Shown here piece after piece: positions 6,100-14,310 of a stretch of DNA of 39,216 bases. The DNA is from a virus. A program made the translations under genes and the position numbers. The stretch covers positions 1-39,216 of the IMG/VR virus record IMGVR_UViG_3300036832_001431; one strand, 5' to 3'. The first letter of the stretch is position 1. Each line of letters starts with the position of its first letter. The notes beneath the pieces are model-generated. The model did no database searches. It worked only from the letters and a program-made list of their open reading frames with translations, and was not told where the DNA came from.

Positions 6100-7998
6100 A
6101 TGAACCGGGCGTATAGCGTCTTGCACGTCAAGGCCGCCAATCCTGACCTCCGGGTGATTACCGGCGTGGCCTCGACACCGACACCCGACCGACTCGGAGA
6201 CATTGTCGAGCCCCTCGGGATGTCGTTTAAGAATCCGGTCCCGCTCCTCCTGTACCACGACACGAAGAAGCCGGTCGGCACGGTCAAATTTTTTCCGCCG
6301 ACGAAGGACGGTCTCGAGTTCGAGGCCTCGCTGCCGACGATTGACGAACCCGGCACCCTGCACGACCGAGTCGAGGAGGCCTGGCAATCGATCAAGGCCG
6401 GCCTCCTCGCCGCCGTGTCGATTGGATTCCGGGCCATCGAGGAAGCCTGGATGAACGACGCCGCGGCGTATCGATTCATCAAGACGGAAGTCCTCGAGCT
6501 CTCCCTCGTGACGATTCCCGCGAACCAGGATGCGACCATCGAAACGATCAAACGTCTCGACCAGGTCCATCTGCCGCCGGGCGCTACCGGCACCGTTCAC
6601 CGACCCGGCGCTTCGGGTACTCCCGTCGTACGCGTCCAGCGAGGCGCGACCGCTATGACCATTCCAGACCAGATCAAAAGTTACGAAGCCACGCGCGCCG
6701 CCGATGTCGCACGCCAGGCCGCGCTGATGCAGACGGCCGCCGACGCCGGCACGACCCTCGATGCCGCGCAGGGCGAGGAGTACGACACCCTCGGTGCGAA
6801 GGTGAAAGCCGTCGATGCGCATCTCGTGCGCCTGCACGAGCAAGAGCAGCTGAACATCGCGAGGGCCGTCGCCGTCACCGGGCCGGCCGACCCGAATGCC
6901 GCGGCCGCCGAACGGCGCGGCGTCGTCATTCAACTCGCGCCGAATCTCCCGAAGGCGACCGGCTTCACCCGGTACGCGCGCGCGCTGATCATGTCGCGCG
7001 GCAATCTGATGCAGGCCGCCGAGATTGCCAAGCAGTGGCGCGATTCGACGCCCGAGGTTGAACTCGCGCTGAAGGCCGCGGTCGCCGTCGGCACGACGAC
7101 CGATGCCGTGTGGGCCGGTCCCCTGGCGCCGATGAAACCGTTGCTCACGGAATTCCTCGAGCTCCTGCGGAACGCGTCGATTGTGGACCGCGTGCCCGGG
7201 ATGCGTCACGTCCCGTTCAACGTCTCGGTCGCCGGGCAGACCGGCGGCGGCACGTACGGATGGGTCGGGCAGAACGCGCCGAAACCCGTGAGCGCGCTCG
7301 CCTTCAATGCGCAGACCCTCGGCATCGCGAAGTGCTCGGGCATCATCGTCATCTCGGAGGAACTCGCGCGGGTCTCGACGCCGAGCGCCGAAGACATCAT
7401 CCGGCGCGACATGATTGCCGGCATCGCGGCCTTCCTCGCCACGCAGTTCACCGACCCGACGCTCGCGCCGGTCGCAAACGTGTCGCCGGGTTCGATTACC
7501 AACGGCGTCGCCCTCACGGCCAGTGCCGGCGCGACGCCGGCCAATGCGCGGACGGACATCCTGACGCTCGCGGGCAAGTTGGTCGCCGCGAATCTGACGA
7601 CGGCCGGGGCGGTCCTCCTGATGTCGGAGACGAATGCGCTCGCGCTCGCCGGCGCACTGAATCCGCTCGGGCAACCGTTGTACCCGGGCCTGAACGCGCA
7701 AGGCGGCACGGTCCTCGGGTTCCAGGTCATCACGAGTCAAGCGCTCGGCGTGAACGTCATCCTGGTCCAGGGCAACGGCATCCTGATCGCGGACGATGGC
7801 GGCGTCGAAATCGATGTCTCGCGCGAGGCCTCGGTGCAGATGGATTCGGCCCCGGACAATCCGATGCTCGCGACGACCGTCATGCAGTCGCTCTGGCAGA
7901 ACAACCTGGTCGGCCTCCGCGCGGACCGCTTCATCAACTGGAAGCGCGCGCGCCTGGCGTCGGTCCAGTACACACAGCAAACGTACTTGGCCGCGTAA
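6100..7998 (+). CDS. HK97-type prohead protease / major capsid protein fusion
   Basis: 632 aa. Residues 1-155 are an HK97 (U35-like) prohead protease, with catalytic His in 'LLYHDTKKPVGTV' (H53) and Ser in 'AAVSIGF' (S107), followed by 'ELSLVTIPANQDA'. Residues about 186-245 look like the scaffolding delta region of a capsid precursor ('QIKSYEATRAADVARQAALM', then a helix ending near 'HLVRLHEQEQ'). Residues about 260-632 are the HK97-fold capsid ('GQTGGGTYGWVGQNAPKPVS', 'VISEELARVSTPSAEDIIRR', 'QSLWQNNLVGLRADRFINWK'). An in-frame ATG at 6655 could start a separate capsid protein. The protein builds the procapsid shell and then cleaves itself during maturation. Confidence 0.92.
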   Translation: MNRAYSVLHVKAANPDLRVITGVASTPTPDRLGDIVEPLGMSFKNPVPLLLYHDTKKPVGTVKFFPPTKDGLEFEASLPTIDEPGTLHDRVEEAWQSIKAGLLAAVSIGFRAIEEAWMNDAAAYRFIKTEVLELSLVTIPANQDATIETIKRLDQVHLPPGATGTVHRPGASGTPVVRVQRGATAMTIPDQIKSYEATRAADVARQAALMQTAADAGTTLDAAQGEEYDTLGAKVKAVDAHLVRLHEQEQLNIARAVAVTGPADPNAAAAERRGVVIQLAPNLPKATGFTRYARALIMSRGNLMQAAEIAKQWRDSTPEVELALKAAVAVGTTTDAVWAGPLAPMKPLLTEFLELLRNASIVDRVPGMRHVPFNVSVAGQTGGGTYGWVGQNAPKPVSALAFNAQTLGIAKCSGIIVISEELARVSTPSAEDIIRRDMIAGIAAFLATQFTDPTLAPVANVSPGSITNGVALTASAGATPANARTDILTLAGKLVAANLTTAGAVLLMSETNALALAGALNPLGQPLYPGLNAQGGTVLGFQVITSQALGVNVILVQGNGILIADDGGVEIDVSREASVQMDSAPDNPMLATTVMQSLWQNNLVGLRADRFINWKRARLASVQYTQQTYLAA

Positions 7999-8085
7999 GC
8001 AGGCGCGGCCCCTCGGAGGCGCCGTCGGTCGCCTGAACCCCGACCGGCGGCGCGCGTGCTCGGGTTCATCGAGGAGTAAACACCC

Positions 8086-8367
8086 GTGACGGACCAGACA
8101 GCGGACTCCCCTGAGCAGACCGTCTCGGTCGAGGTCCTCGCCGATATCCCGTGGTACGGCGAGACGCATCTGCAAGGCTCCCGGGTCGAGCTCACGATCA
8201 AGGACGCCGCCGAACGCAACGCGCTCGAGTGGCTCGTGGCGTCTAATCGGGTGCGCATCGTCACCGAGGACGCGCCGAAACCGAAACACCGGAACCCGCC
8301 GCCCCTCGAGCCGCATCACAACGCGCAGCCGAAGTCGCACGGGAAGAAGTCGTCGTCAGGCGACTAA
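8086..8367 (+). CDS. Small head-region protein
   Basis: 93 aa from GTG 8086. The N-terminal half is a compact beta domain ('VSVEVLADIPWYGETHLQGS', 'RVELTIKDAAERNALEWLVA', 'RVRIV'). The C-terminal 30 residues are a Pro/Lys/His-rich, probably unfolded tail. Small proteins with this layout ('V..L.DI.WYG..H..G') often lie between capsid and portal genes in high-GC phages; their role is unknown, possibly head completion. The gene is separated from the capsid stop by 87 bp of non-coding sequence and from the portal by 5 bp. Confidence 0.6.
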   Translation: MTDQTADSPEQTVSVEVLADIPWYGETHLQGSRVELTIKDAAERNALEWLVASNRVRIVTEDAPKPKHRNPPPLEPHHNAQPKSHGKKSSSGD

Positions 8368-8372
8368 CGACC

Positions 8373-9809
8373 GTGAACGTCCTCGGTCTCTCGATTACCC
8401 GCACGAAGGCCTCGCCCGGGAATTCATCTGCCCCTCCGGGGAATCAGTCGGCGCTGATGCCGGTCGGGCGTAGCGGCCTCGGCTGGCCGGGGGCGTGGTG
8501 GCCGTACATCCGCGAATCCTTCACCGGCGCCTGGCAGCAAAACGTCTACCTCCGGGCCGACCAGGTCCTCGCGTACTTCGCGGTCTTCGCGTGCGTGACG
8601 TTGATTGCCGGCGACATCGGCAAACTGAATCTGCGACTGGTCGAGCAGACCGATGATGACGTGTGGGAGGAGACCGCGAATCCGGCGTTCTCGCCGGTCC
8701 TCCGGAAACCGAATCACTATCAGACGATCGTCAAATTCCTCGAGCAGTGGCTGATCTCTAAATTGATCTGGGGCAACGCGTACATCCTCAAGCAGCGCGA
8801 CAACCGCGGCGTCGTGAATCAGCTGTACGTTTTGAACTCGGCCCTGGTCCGGCCGCTGGTCGCACCCGACGGGTCGGTGTACTACCAGCTCTCGGCCGAT
8901 TACCTCTCCGAGCTGCCCGACGCCATCACGGTGCCGGCCAGCGAAATCATCCACGACACGATGGTTGCGCTGTTCCATCCACTGGTCGGGGTGTCGCCGA
9001 TTTTCGCGTGCGGCCTGGCGGCGTCCCAAGGCCTCGCGATGCAGAACAATTCGACGCAGTTCTTCACCAACGGCTCGACACCGGGCGGCATGCTCCTCGC
9101 GCCTGGCGCGATTTCCGACACCACGGCGCAGACGCTCAGCAAGTACTGGCAAGACAATTTCTCGGGCGCGAATGTCGGCAAGGTCGCGGTCCTCGGGGAC
9201 GGGCTGAAGTACGAACCGATGACGATGTCGGCCGTCGATGCGCAGATGATCGAGCAACTGAAGTGGACGGCCGAGAACGTCTGCGCGTGTTATCACGTCG
9301 CGCCGTACATGATCGGCATCGGGCCGCCGCCGCCGTACGCGAACGTCGAGCCCCTGGTCCAGCTCTATTACTCGCAGTGTCTGCAAACGCTGATGACCTC
9401 ACTCGAGAAGGCCCTCGATGACGGGCTCGGCCTCCTGAATCCGATCAACGGCACGCAGTACGGCACCGAGTTCGACATCGATGATCTGATCTGGATGGAC
9501 ACGAAGACCCGGTCAGAGGCGGCCGCGAAAGCCGCGGGCGTGCTCTCGCCGAACGAAACCCGCCAGAAGTATTACGGCATCGGGAAGGCCGACGGCGGCG
9601 ACTCCCCGATGGTCCAGCAGCAGTACTATTCGCTCGAGGCCCTCGCCCAACGGGACGCCGCGGACCCGTTCACGAAACCGACGCCGGCCACGCCGCCGCC
9701 GACCGGGACCTCGAGCACGCCGCCGACGCCGCCGCCGCCCTCGACCGAGGCCGGCCTGGCCGAGGCCCTCCGACGGAAGGGGCGCGAGCGCTACCGTGCT
9801 GCCGCCTGA
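8373..9809 (+). CDS. Portal protein, HK97 family
   Basis: 478 aa from GTG 8373. Typical portal features are 'VFACVTLIAGDIGKLNLRL', 'LIWGNAYILKQRDNRGV', 'ASEIIHDTMVALFHPLVGVS', 'FFTNGSTPGGMLLAPG', and 'WTAENVCACYHVAPYMIGIG' in the wing/stem region. The C-terminus (about 430-478) is a Pro/Thr-rich extension. Twelve copies form the ring at one capsid vertex through which terminase packs DNA. Portal downstream of capsid is the reverse of the common HK97 order. The stop overlaps the next gene by 14 bases. Confidence 0.93.
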   Translation: MNVLGLSITRTKASPGNSSAPPGNQSALMPVGRSGLGWPGAWWPYIRESFTGAWQQNVYLRADQVLAYFAVFACVTLIAGDIGKLNLRLVEQTDDDVWEETANPAFSPVLRKPNHYQTIVKFLEQWLISKLIWGNAYILKQRDNRGVVNQLYVLNSALVRPLVAPDGSVYYQLSADYLSELPDAITVPASEIIHDTMVALFHPLVGVSPIFACGLAASQGLAMQNNSTQFFTNGSTPGGMLLAPGAISDTTAQTLSKYWQDNFSGANVGKVAVLGDGLKYEPMTMSAVDAQMIEQLKWTAENVCACYHVAPYMIGIGPPPPYANVEPLVQLYYSQCLQTLMTSLEKALDDGLGLLNPINGTQYGTEFDIDDLIWMDTKTRSEAAAKAAGVLSPNETRQKYYGIGKADGGDSPMVQQQYYSLEALAQRDAADPFTKPTPATPPPTGTSSTPPTPPPPSTEAGLAEALRRKGRERYRAAA

Positions 9810-10536
9810 CCTCGACCCGGTTGCCGACGCGCTCCTCGATGTCCTCGACCGGGCCCTCGAGCCGGTGCGGGTCGCGATGGCCGGCCTCCAGGCCCGACTC
9901 GAGGCCGCCGAGGCCCGCGGGCGCGACCAGGCGGCCGCCCTGGCCGAGACGCAGTCCGGCCTCGCACGGGCCGCCACGGGGCCGGCAGGCCTGGCCGAGA
10001 CCCTCGAGCGTGGCCTCGCGGCCTACGGCGAACGGGTCGCCGTCACCGAGGCCCGAGTCGTCGCCCTCGACCGGATGGCCGAGACCCTGACGGTCCTGCG
10101 CGAACGGGTCGCCGGACTCGAGGCCCGTCCGCCCGTGCCGGGTCCGGCCGGGACTCCTGGGAAGGACGGCGCGGACGGCCTCGGGTTCGATGACCTCGGC
10201 GCAGACCTCGACACCGAGACCCGGACGCTGACCTTGCGCATGATGGCCGGCGACCGCAGCAAGACCTGGCGCTTCGTCGTGCCCTTCCTGCAGTACGCCG
10301 GCGTCTTCAAGGACGGCACGACCTACGCCGCGGGCGAGTGCGTGACGTGGGGCGGCTCGGTCTGGACCTGCCGAGAAACGACCTCGAGCAAACCCGGCAC
10401 GCCAGGCGCGAAGGGCTGGACCCTGGCCGTCAAGTGCGGCCGCGATGGGAAGGACGGCAAGGACGGCCCGACCGGGCCGGCCGGCCCACGGGGCCGCGGC
10501 TTCGAGGAAACCGTCGATGCACTGAGGGCCCGGTAA
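9796..10536 (+). CDS. Coiled-coil, carbohydrate-binding and collagen-like accessory protein
   Basis: 246 aa from GTG 9796. Residues 1-115 are a long Ala/Leu/Glu coiled coil. 'PGPAGTPGKDGADG' (about 115-128) is a short collagen-like run. Then comes a beta domain with 'YAGVFKDGTTYAAGECVTWG' and 'GSVWTCRETTSSKPG', the usual pattern of a CBM5/12-like carbohydrate-binding module. A second Gly-X-Y run ('GRDGKDGKDGPTGPAGPRG') follows. Such proteins beside portal genes in proteobacterial and actinobacterial prophages are thought to be trimeric surface fibres. The position suggests attachment to the head or neck, which is inference. Confidence 0.75.
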   Translation: MLPPDLDPVADALLDVLDRALEPVRVAMAGLQARLEAAEARGRDQAAALAETQSGLARAATGPAGLAETLERGLAAYGERVAVTEARVVALDRMAETLTVLRERVAGLEARPPVPGPAGTPGKDGADGLGFDDLGADLDTETRTLTLRMMAGDRSKTWRFVVPFLQYAGVFKDGTTYAAGECVTWGGSVWTCRETTSSKPGTPGAKGWTLAVKCGRDGKDGKDGPTGPAGPRGRGFEETVDALRAR

Positions 10537-10946
10537 TGGCGCTCGTCACCCTCCAGCAGGCCGTCGATCATCTGCTCTTGCCGATACAGCTCGACACGAC
10601 GCCGCCCGACCCACGCCAGAACGACCTCGCGCTGAAACTCGCTGCGGCCGAGGCCATCATCCTCGGGTATCTGAAAACATATCCGGTCGAATGGGTCGAT
10701 GAAACGACGACGCCGGCCGATGTCCAGGCGTGCATCCTCCTGCAGTTGACCGAGCTCTATCGATTCCGCGGCGACGACCCGCAGGACCAAGGCGCCGCGC
10801 AGCATCATTCCGCGGCCGACCCGGGCCAGATGTCGCAGCTCTCGCCGCACATCACGAATATCCTTCGACGCCGGCGCGACCCGGCGCTCGCCGGCGGCGG
10901 GCCGCCGAACACGCCCGCGCCTGTCCCGCTGCCCTCGAAGGCCTAA
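10536..10946 (+). CDS. Head-tail connector (gp6-like)
   Basis: 136 aa from ATG 10536 (TAATG overlap). 'MALVTLQQAVDHLL', 'NDLALKLAAAEAIILGYLKT', 'TPADVQACILLQLTELYRFR' is the all-helical pattern of HK97 gp6/SPP1 gp15-type adaptors that dock beneath the portal. The Arg/Pro-rich C-terminus is probably flexible. A longer frame starting at 10338 is a shadow of the collagen-like gene. Confidence 0.85.
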   Translation: MALVTLQQAVDHLLLPIQLDTTPPDPRQNDLALKLAAAEAIILGYLKTYPVEWVDETTTPADVQACILLQLTELYRFRGDDPQDQGAAQHHSAADPGQMSQLSPHITNILRRRRDPALAGGGPPNTPAPVPLPSKA

Positions 10947-10949
10947 CCG

Positions 10950-11327
10950 ATGCCAGGGTCGCCGATTCCCACCGGGCGCCGCGCGTTTCATCTCGTGCGG
11001 GTGCAGAATCCGACGCCGACGCCGGCCGGCGGCGATTATCAGGAGACCTTCGCGGACGCCGTGCCGGTGTATTGGTTCGTTGCCATCGACGAACTCGCGG
11101 GCGGCGGCCAGGAGCAAATCAAATCGCTCGAGGGTGTCGTCCTGACGCAACCGAGTCTCACCATCACCGGCGCCTATCGGGCCGACATCACGACGGCCTC
11201 GCGCATCCTCGATGACCAGGGCCGCGTGCTGCACGTCATCTCGGTCGCGTCACCCGAGGCGCGGCAGCGCGAGCTGGTCTGCACCTGTAGCGTCATCACG
11301 ACCGAGACGGCCGGAGCGACTCGATGA
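10950..11327 (+). CDS. Head-tail adaptor / head closure protein
   Basis: 125 aa, beta-rich: 'YWFVAIDELAGGGQEQ', 'GVVLTQPSLTITGAYRADIT', 'RILDDQGRVLHVISVA', 'ELVCTCSVI'. This matches the SPP1 gp16 / phage head-tail joining pattern, with the conserved 'I.v.yr.dit...ri...gr.f.I..v' layout and position after the connector. It forms the ring that seals the portal channel and presents the docking surface for the tail. Its stop overlaps the next start (ATGA). Confidence 0.75.
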   Translation: MPGSPIPTGRRAFHLVRVQNPTPTPAGGDYQETFADAVPVYWFVAIDELAGGGQEQIKSLEGVVLTQPSLTITGAYRADITTASRILDDQGRVLHVISVASPEARQRELVCTCSVITTETAGATR

Positions 11328-12625
11328 CGGTGCACGCCGCCGATTCCTCGGCCATCGATAACGCGTTGATTGCGAAACTCGGCGCCGATGCCGCGCTCCT
11401 GGCGCTGATGCCGAACGGCGTGTATTACGGGCTCGGGCCTCCGGGCGCGACTCGGTACGTGACGGTCACCATCGACCAGCAGACCGACGTGCCGGCGTTC
11501 GGGGGCCGAGTGCAGGAGGATACGCAGTACCGCATCGTGGCCTCGGGCCTCTCGACCGCGAATCCCGATTGCCAGGGCGCGGCGTTGCGCATCGATGAAC
11601 TGCTCGAGGACCAACCGTTCGCGGTGGACCAGTTCACCTTCGCGACGATGTACCGAGTGCGGCGCATTCGGGAGACCCGGCCGGACCTGACGAATCCGTC
11701 GGTCCGCTGGCATCTCCGGGGCGGCGTGTATCGCGTGGTGTTCGCGGTCGGCGTGCCGGCGCCGTCGGCCCTGGTCTGGACGGAAGCCGCCGATGCCTTG
11801 CCGGCGCCGAATGTCGGCGGCGCGGCCGTCGTGGTCGGTGGGCGCATGGTCGTGATTGGCGGCGCGGATACGCCGTCGGTTGTGACCTCGAGCGGCGGCC
11901 CGTGGAGCTCGCTCGGCGTGACCGGATTACCGGCACTCCGCTACGGCGCGGCCGTCGTGAACGGGGCGACCGTGTTCTATTGCGGCGGTGACGACCCGGA
12001 CGGCATACCCGGCCGCAAGGTGTTTCAGTCGCTCGACCTCTCGACCTGGACGGAAGTCGGGACCGACGCGCTCCCGTTCGCGCTGGACGAACATGCGGCC
12101 GTGCCGTTTCACGGGGCGCTCGCGATTATCGGCGGGTACAACGAAACGACGGGCGCCGCGTCGGCCTCGGTCCTGACGTCTCCGGATGGCGCCGTCTGGA
12201 CGGAGCGCGCGAACGCGTTGCCCCTCGGCCTCTACGGTCACGCGGCCGTCGTGCTCGATGACCAAATCCTGATCATCGGCGGCGCGAATGACGACGGCGG
12301 CCCCGAGGTGTACCAGCAGACGATTTATGCGTCGATGGACGGCGGCACCTGGAGCCGTATCGGCTCGCTCCCGATTGCCCTGGCGTGGCACTCGGCCGCG
12401 GTCCTGGCCGGCGTGATCTACCTCTTCGGCGGGTTCAATGCCACCGACTACAACGGGACGGTCTACGCCTCGAGCGACGGCGGCGTGAGCTGGGGCAGTG
12501 TGGGCCCGTATCCGGTCGCCTCGGACGATGGCGCCGGCGTCGGGTATCAGGGCGCGCTCTGGCAAATCGGCGGAAACATCGACGGCACGCCGAGCGCGAC
12601 CGTCTTCGTCTCGGCGGTCGCATGA
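11324..12625 (+). CDS. Tail-terminator-like domain fused to a six-blade Kelch propeller
   Basis: 433 aa. Residues 8-142 resemble the DUF3168/tail terminator fold ('IDNALIAKLGADAALLALMP', 'VPAFGGRVQEDTQYRIVASG', 'SVRWHLRGGVYRVVFAV') and are clearly related to the gene at 13059. Residues about 150-433 are six Kelch repeats, each with a small-residue strand then 'xxIGG' (for example 'GGAAVVVGGRMVVIGG', 'GHAAVVLDDQILIIGG', 'WHSAAVLAGVIYLFGG'). Tail terminators cap the tail tube at the head junction as hexamers; Kelch propellers usually bind proteins or sugars. The fusion would hang a propeller around the neck. I know of no standard family with this architecture. ATGA overlaps occur at both ends. 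Confidence 0.82.
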   Translation: MTVHAADSSAIDNALIAKLGADAALLALMPNGVYYGLGPPGATRYVTVTIDQQTDVPAFGGRVQEDTQYRIVASGLSTANPDCQGAALRIDELLEDQPFAVDQFTFATMYRVRRIRETRPDLTNPSVRWHLRGGVYRVVFAVGVPAPSALVWTEAADALPAPNVGGAAVVVGGRMVVIGGADTPSVVTSSGGPWSSLGVTGLPALRYGAAVVNGATVFYCGGDDPDGIPGRKVFQSLDLSTWTEVGTDALPFALDEHAAVPFHGALAIIGGYNETTGAASASVLTSPDGAVWTERANALPLGLYGHAAVVLDDQILIIGGANDDGGPEVYQQTIYASMDGGTWSRIGSLPIALAWHSAAVLAGVIYLFGGFNATDYNGTVYASSDGGVSWGSVGPYPVASDDGAGVGYQGALWQIGGNIDGTPSATVFVSAVA

Positions 12626-13062
12626 GCGAGAACAAACTGGTCTTCACCGGGCTCGAGGCCTTCAAGGCCGACCTGCGGAATCTCCCGAGAGACCTCACCG
12701 GCGAGGCCGCGCACATCGTCATCGCGCACGCCAATCGGGCCGCGCTCGCCGTGCGGCAGCAGTACCACATCGGCAAGACCGGCGACCTGGTCGAGCATGT
12801 CGTCGTCAATCCACTCGAGGCCTCCGAGTTTGCCGCGGTCGCGAAGGTCGTGAGTAATTCCAATCTGGCGTTCATCTACGAGGAAGGCACCGTCCGTCGG
12901 GATGCCGTCAAACGACACGGCAAGCCGATGAAGAAAAAAGCGAATCGCGGGAGCTCACCGAAGCATCCGATTTTCATTGCCGAGATGATGCGCGAACGCG
13001 CGGCGATGGAGGACGACCTCGCCGACATGATGCGCCAGCACGGCCTCACGGTGCATCGATGA
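12622..13062 (+). CDS. HK97 gp10-like neck/tail completion protein
   Basis: 146 aa from ATG 12622 (ATGA overlap). 'LVFTGLEAFKADLRNLPRDL', 'RAALAVRQQYHIGKTGDLVE', 'FIYEEGTVRR', and the late 'KHPIFIAEMMRERAAMEDDL' are typical of HK97 gp10-like proteins, with a Pro/Phe motif near the C-terminus and basic loops between. They act at the head-tail interface. It sits between the two related tail-terminator genes. Confidence 0.8.
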   Translation: MSENKLVFTGLEAFKADLRNLPRDLTGEAAHIVIAHANRAALAVRQQYHIGKTGDLVEHVVVNPLEASEFAAVAKVVSNSNLAFIYEEGTVRRDAVKRHGKPMKKKANRGSSPKHPIFIAEMMRERAAMEDDLADMMRQHGLTVHR

Positions 13063-13535
13063 TCGGTGTCCTGACTCGGCCGGCCGCACCGACGACCCTC
13101 ATCGATAGCGGGACCATCGAGGCCGCGCTCGTGGCGTTGCTGAACGCCGACCCGGTCCTCGTGACGCTGCTGCCGGATGGCGTGTACGAAGATTGGGCCG
13201 CCGACAACGGGGACGCCTTCGCGGTCGTGCGGCTGCTGACCGAGCGCGACCTGGCCGCCTTCGGCCGACGCGTCGGCGAGGATTACCGCTTCCTCGTGTT
13301 GGTCTCGACACTCGAGGCCGACATTGCTGACGCCGCGGCCAGGCGTATCGAGGCCCTCCTCGATGACGGGACGCTCGAGGTCCCCGGGTGCACGGTGCAG
13401 GCGATGTACACCGAGGCCCGGGTCAGCGACGACGAACCGGACGGCGTCACGCCAGGCCTGACCTGGCAGCATCGCGGCGGGCAGTATCGCGTGCAGGTTG
13501 CGCTGCACGCCGGGGACCGAACTCAAACGGGGTAA
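13059..13535 (+). CDS. Tail terminator / tail completion protein (DUF3168-like)
   Basis: 158 aa. 'IEAALVALLNADPVLVTLLP', 'DLAAFGRRVGEDYRFLVLVS', 'AARRIEALLDDGTLEVPG' and 'LTWQHRGGQYRVQVAL' match the tail-terminator fold, with the canonical 'WxHRGGxYRV' end. It lies directly before the major tail protein, the normal place. It is a paralogue of the N-terminal domain of the Kelch-fused protein at 11324. It probably forms the hexameric ring ending tail-tube growth. The ATGA overlap couples it to the gp10-like gene. Confidence 0.8.
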   Translation: MIGVLTRPAAPTTLIDSGTIEAALVALLNADPVLVTLLPDGVYEDWAADNGDAFAVVRLLTERDLAAFGRRVGEDYRFLVLVSTLEADIADAAARRIEALLDDGTLEVPGCTVQAMYTEARVSDDEPDGVTPGLTWQHRGGQYRVQVALHAGDRTQTG

Positions 13536-13536
13536 C

Positions 13537-13543
13537 GAAGGAG
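13537..13543 (+). promoter_or_regulatory. Strong ribosome binding site for the major tail protein
   Basis: GAAGGAG lies seven bases before ATG 13551, close to the ideal anti-16S match. Most genes here rely on stop-start overlap with weak ribosome sites, so this one fits the need for hundreds of tail-tube subunits. Confidence 0.7.
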
Positions 13544-13550
13544 ACCGACC

Positions 13551-13973
13551 ATGATTCTCACCGGACGGTACGGACAAGTGAAGTACGACGACACCGGCGG
13601 CTCGACGACCGTCGCGATTGCCTCCCTGAAAAGTTGGAAGATGTCGCAGAAGACGAACAAGATTGACGTGACGTGCTTCAACGACCCGAACAAAAAGTAC
13701 GTCATGGGTCTGAAGGACATCAGCGGGTCCGTCGCCGGATTCTGGGACTCGAGCGAGCTCACGCTCTTCAAGGCCGTCGACGCCTCGACACCGGGGACGC
13801 TCGAGCTCGTACCCAACGAGCAGGAAACCGTCGGGACCGCGCCCGGAAAAATTCCGTCATGGACGGGCCTCGCGTACCTCGATGTCGATATCGACACGAC
13901 CGTGGACGGCGCACCGGCCGTCGCGGGTGACTTCGTCGCGGCCGGTCCCTGGGCGATGAACCTGATTCCGTGA
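13551..13973 (+). CDS. Major tail (tube) protein
   Basis: 140 aa. 'MILTGRYGQVKYDDTGG', 'IASLKSWKMSQKTNKIDVTC', 'KDISGSVAGFWDSSELTLF', 'VAGDFVAAGPWAMNLIP' form the compact beta-sandwich pattern of short tail-tube proteins (the 'G..G.v.f...' start, 'v..w.....~dvTcF' and 'F.G..dis' elements). Subunits stack as hexameric rings to make the tail tube. Position between tail terminator and chaperone genes supports this. The stop overlaps the next gene as GTGA. Confidence 0.85.
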   Translation: MILTGRYGQVKYDDTGGSTTVAIASLKSWKMSQKTNKIDVTCFNDPNKKYVMGLKDISGSVAGFWDSSELTLFKAVDASTPGTLELVPNEQETVGTAPGKIPSWTGLAYLDVDIDTTVDGAPAVAGDFVAAGPWAMNLIP

Positions 13974-14305
13974 TCGAGCAGCTGCGCCTACACGGGCGCG
14001 GCGGCGACATTCGATGGGGGTATCGACCCGTCGCTGACTTGGGCGGCTGGATCATCGTGCGAGCGATGCAACCGGCCGCACGCCGCGACCCGAGTGAAAA
14101 ACTGAAACCCGACGCGAGGGGCTGGCAACTCCAGGCGCAGCTCCTCCTGTACGACGCCTTTGCGCTCCGACGCCCGAAGGAGTTGTATTTCACGGCGCCG
14201 CGGCTGGGCGATAAGGCCGGCGGCTTCTGGAATTTTCCGCTGCTCGCGCCGCCCGAGATTGGCGGCGGCATTCTGCGTGCGTTCCTGCACGCACCCGAAA
14301 GGTAA
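13970..14305 (+). CDS. Tail-region protein of unknown function
   Basis: 111 aa from GTG 13970. It alternates strands and loops: 'LRLHGRGGDIRWGYRPVADL', 'GWIIVRAMQPAARRD', 'GWQLQAQLLLYDAFALRRPK', 'FTAPRLGDKAGGFWNFPLLA'. Genes of this size often lie between the tube protein and the chaperones in GC-rich phages; I do not recognise a characterised relative. Confidence 0.55.
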   Translation: MIEQLRLHGRGGDIRWGYRPVADLGGWIIVRAMQPAARRDPSEKLKPDARGWQLQAQLLLYDAFALRRPKELYFTAPRLGDKAGGFWNFPLLAPPEIGGGILRAFLHAPER

Positions 14306-14310
14306 CGACG

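Noticed and set aside
7990-8010. Terminator hairpin after the capsid gene
   Set aside because: CCGCG-N8-CGCGG can pair, but there is no T run and co-transcription with the portal is needed.
6085-8340. 751-codon open frame on the reverse strand opposite the capsid gene
   Set aside because: Arg/Gly/Asp-rich shadow produced by high GC; the forward frame has clear protease and capsid motifs.
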